A DNA stretch of 64,000 nt from Nissolia schottii (Eukaryota > Streptophyta > Magnoliopsida > Fabales > Fabaceae), in NCBI GenBank assembly GCA_003254905.1, contig QANU01047209.1:237903-301902 (forward strand), in the 5' to 3' direction. The notes under the pieces are model-generated. The model was not told the DNA's origin. It did not search any database and worked only from the letters and a program-made list of their open reading frames with translations. A program made the position numbers and the translations under genes. Every line of letters starts with the position of its first letter. The stretch's first letter is position 1. Below are positions 61,772 through 64,000 of this stretch, piece after piece.

Positions 61772-64000
61772 AATTGGTAATCATGGTTATTTGGGTTGAT
61801 TTTGGCTTTTGGCCAGCTATTAGTTGTTGAACACTAATCTTGGGTTGAGTGGATCTCGACTGCCAAAAGAGGGATTCATGTTCAGAATTCATGAAAATTT
61901 CGAAACAAGAATGCTGAACTCGGATTGGAACTGGGTGAACAAGGTTGACAAAGAAAAGATGAGACCACACAACACAGTGGTTTAAGTGAGAATCTACATG
62001 CATGAGTACCATGTGTCGTTAACTTGGTGGGTATAGTATCTGTTAAGGAAATAATAATAATAATAAAAAAGCAGGATACTAGCAAAAGGGAAAAACAAAT
62101 GTTGACTCCACTTTCAGCTATTGTTGTACTTTGGGTCGCTCGCGGAAGATTCAATCCACTGTTTTTGTAACCTAACAGTGAAGATGATACTCTCTGTGAT
62201 ATTTCATTCAGTTATTCATGTTTATTCATGAAATGACAAATTCTTAATTGTTCTAGAAGCAAAAAAGAAAAGTGGCTCTCCTCCCTTCACAATTTGACAC
62301 TTCAGCTTTATGGTCATGGTTCTTTCTCACTTTCACTACAATTGTAATGAAATGATTGAAGTGTTAAGTTATGAATGGAACAGAGATTTTATTTATTTAT
62401 TTATTTATTTTTTGTTTCTGTGAACACCTGAGAATCTCTCGAAATGAGAGATGAAATATCACAGTGGATGATTATCTTCTTTACTCTTGGCAATGGTCTC
62501 ATCTTTAATGTAAATGAGAGAGTTTATAATGTGTAATTAATTTGTATAGTGAAAGGCTGGTCCAGGTCGTGAAACATAATGATGTTTACGTGATAGGGCT
62601 GATGTAAGGACTGCAGATGAGATGAGAGAAATGCTTTGCAAATTGCAATGCGGCTGTGCTATGTACGGGCCCTGAATGAAATTCATTTATCGACCAAAAA
62701 AATAATTAAAAGAATCATGGTCCCAGAGCCTCTTCTTTACCACTATTATTTCAAATGGTCTCAACTCATCTCAATCATTAGTGTTTTCTCCAAGCTTTTT
62801 ATTTGGTTTACAATTATAGGGGATGGCTATGATGCACCTGGTATGATAAGTTTGGTGTGTCATGCACCCTATGTCATATGGTACATTTTTAAAATGTGAT
62901 TATATACATTATAAAAGTGTAGTTAAACACATTGAGTTCCACCCAGGTGACAGCAATGGTGGTGCCTTCCCCTTCAAGTCATCGCTCATACCCCCACAGC
63001 AAATATCAAAACCTCAAAAAATCCAACACCTTCAATCCGAGTTCAATTACGAGGTTTTCTTAACGGACTATAGTAGATCATGTTTTTAATTAAACTCAGT
63101 GTACCGTACACCACATTTAACCGGGTGCATTGAAGCCTTCTCCTACCATTATAATATTAATTAATTATGGCGTGTTGGAATTACTATATATCTTATTCCT
63201 TATTTCCGTGAGGTTTCCGTTAGAACATCTATATAGATTTTTATGCAGTGCCCAGTGAGAAGAAAAAGTCTTTCTGTAACCAAAAAATAAATAAATAAAG
63301 TTTCTTTTACTAGTTTTCGCATTTTTTGAACAGACAAGGTTTTCAGGTTTTAATCTTGGGGAAATAGAAATTTTACTTCATAAATTTTTTGGCAAGATGC
63401 TGGTGATGGTTTTCAGCCTCTCGGTAATTGCTCGTTCAATTCGTTGCCTATTAAATTTCGAACGAGAAGTGGTAACTAATTAGATTAAGTTTCGGAATTT
63501 GAGCTGTTCGTCGGATTTATTTGGGATTTCATTGGGTTTATCTCACATTAAAAACTTACCTAATAGTAAATGAGATAAATAAGTATAATATTTCTTATAA
63601 AATAACTATATATAACCCAGCTTATTAAAAAATTTATATAATTGTAATGTTTACAAAGTACAAATTCCAAATTGTGGATCGTTCTATATAAATTACCAAA
63701 ATGCGGTAGCTTTATAAAAATCGTCAGAGTTTATGGTAATTTACACACACATACACACGTGTGTATATATATTATTATTTTTAAATATGCAACCAATACT
63801 TTTTTTAAAAAAATGAATTACCACCGTCGGTGACAATTTAAGAAGAAAAAAAAAACTATCACAATTTAATAATTTTTCTAAAACACCATAATTTAGTATC
63901 GTTTTTTATCATTTCATCACTCATAAATTTTTTAGCCAATACTTTTATGTTAACAATATATGAATAATTTAATATTAATAAGTTTTGTTATATTAATATC
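61772..64000. other. Downstream flank of the BEACH gene
   Basis: The 3' UTR probably ends in the first few hundred bases (AATAATAATAATAAAAAAG at about 62051). Beyond about 62600 the DNA is AT-rich without a gene, RNA or defined repeat that I can support. A (TTTA)n run lies near 62390-62410. Confidence 0.4.

Overview
This window is plant nuclear DNA, from a eudicot and probably a legume. The genes have many GT-AG introns, the encoded proteins are plant-specific (ETO1-like, class A heat stress factor, FORKED-like, SPIRRIG-type BEACH), and the spaces between genes are very AT-rich and full of MITEs, SINEs, solo LTRs and microsatellites. The legume assignment rests mainly on the look of the MITE and LTR families and is an inference. 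Two runs of N (4178-4271 and 14669-15255) and a single N (37913) mark unfinished assembly.

Layout. 59-766 (+) is the 3' end of a FORKED-like / VAN3-binding protein gene (DUF828 plus plant PH domain). 2559-3189 (-) is a decayed LIFEGUARD (BAX inhibitor-1 family) gene facing it. 3190-7440 is repeat-rich and holds two intact tRNA-derived SINEs with perfect target duplications and nested Stowaway-like elements. 7860-13346 (+) is a complete five-exon ETO1-like gene (887 aa). 13390-26600 is a long gene desert with a TIR transposon spanning the large gap, several MITEs and a solo LTR. 27155-28736 (+) is a complete HSFA6b-type heat stress transcription factor (365 aa) with heat shock elements upstream. 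29000-35400 is again repeats, including two hAT-like elements; one of them (33324-34062) carries a captured piece of a tonoplast sugar transporter gene. 35561-36507 (+) is a three-exon p24-beta cargo receptor (213 aa). 36500-44190 holds a Helitron-like end with a LINE fragment and a 2.9-kb solo LTR. 44236-61771 (+) is a complete 19-exon SPIRRIG/BCHA-type BEACH protein gene (3584 aa). 61772-64000 shows no gene.

The genes do not form a pathway: they cover vein patterning/auxin traffic, cell-death suppression, ethylene synthesis control, heat/ABA transcription, early secretory traffic and endomembrane/P-body function. Their grouping is ancestral synteny. From recalled Arabidopsis locus numbers, the FORKED-like, HSFA6 and p24-beta genes sit together on chromosome 3 (At3g22810-22845), while BCHA2, EOL1 and LFG3 sit together on chromosome 4 (At4g02660-02690). 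Here the two sets are interleaved in one stretch, as expected of a block that was later split by reciprocal gene loss in Arabidopsis.

No new multi-gene system was found. The most interesting items are the gene-capturing hAT-like element, the interleaved synteny with one dying member, the heat shock elements of the HSF gene itself, and short upstream reading frames whose stop codons overlap the start codons of two genes.
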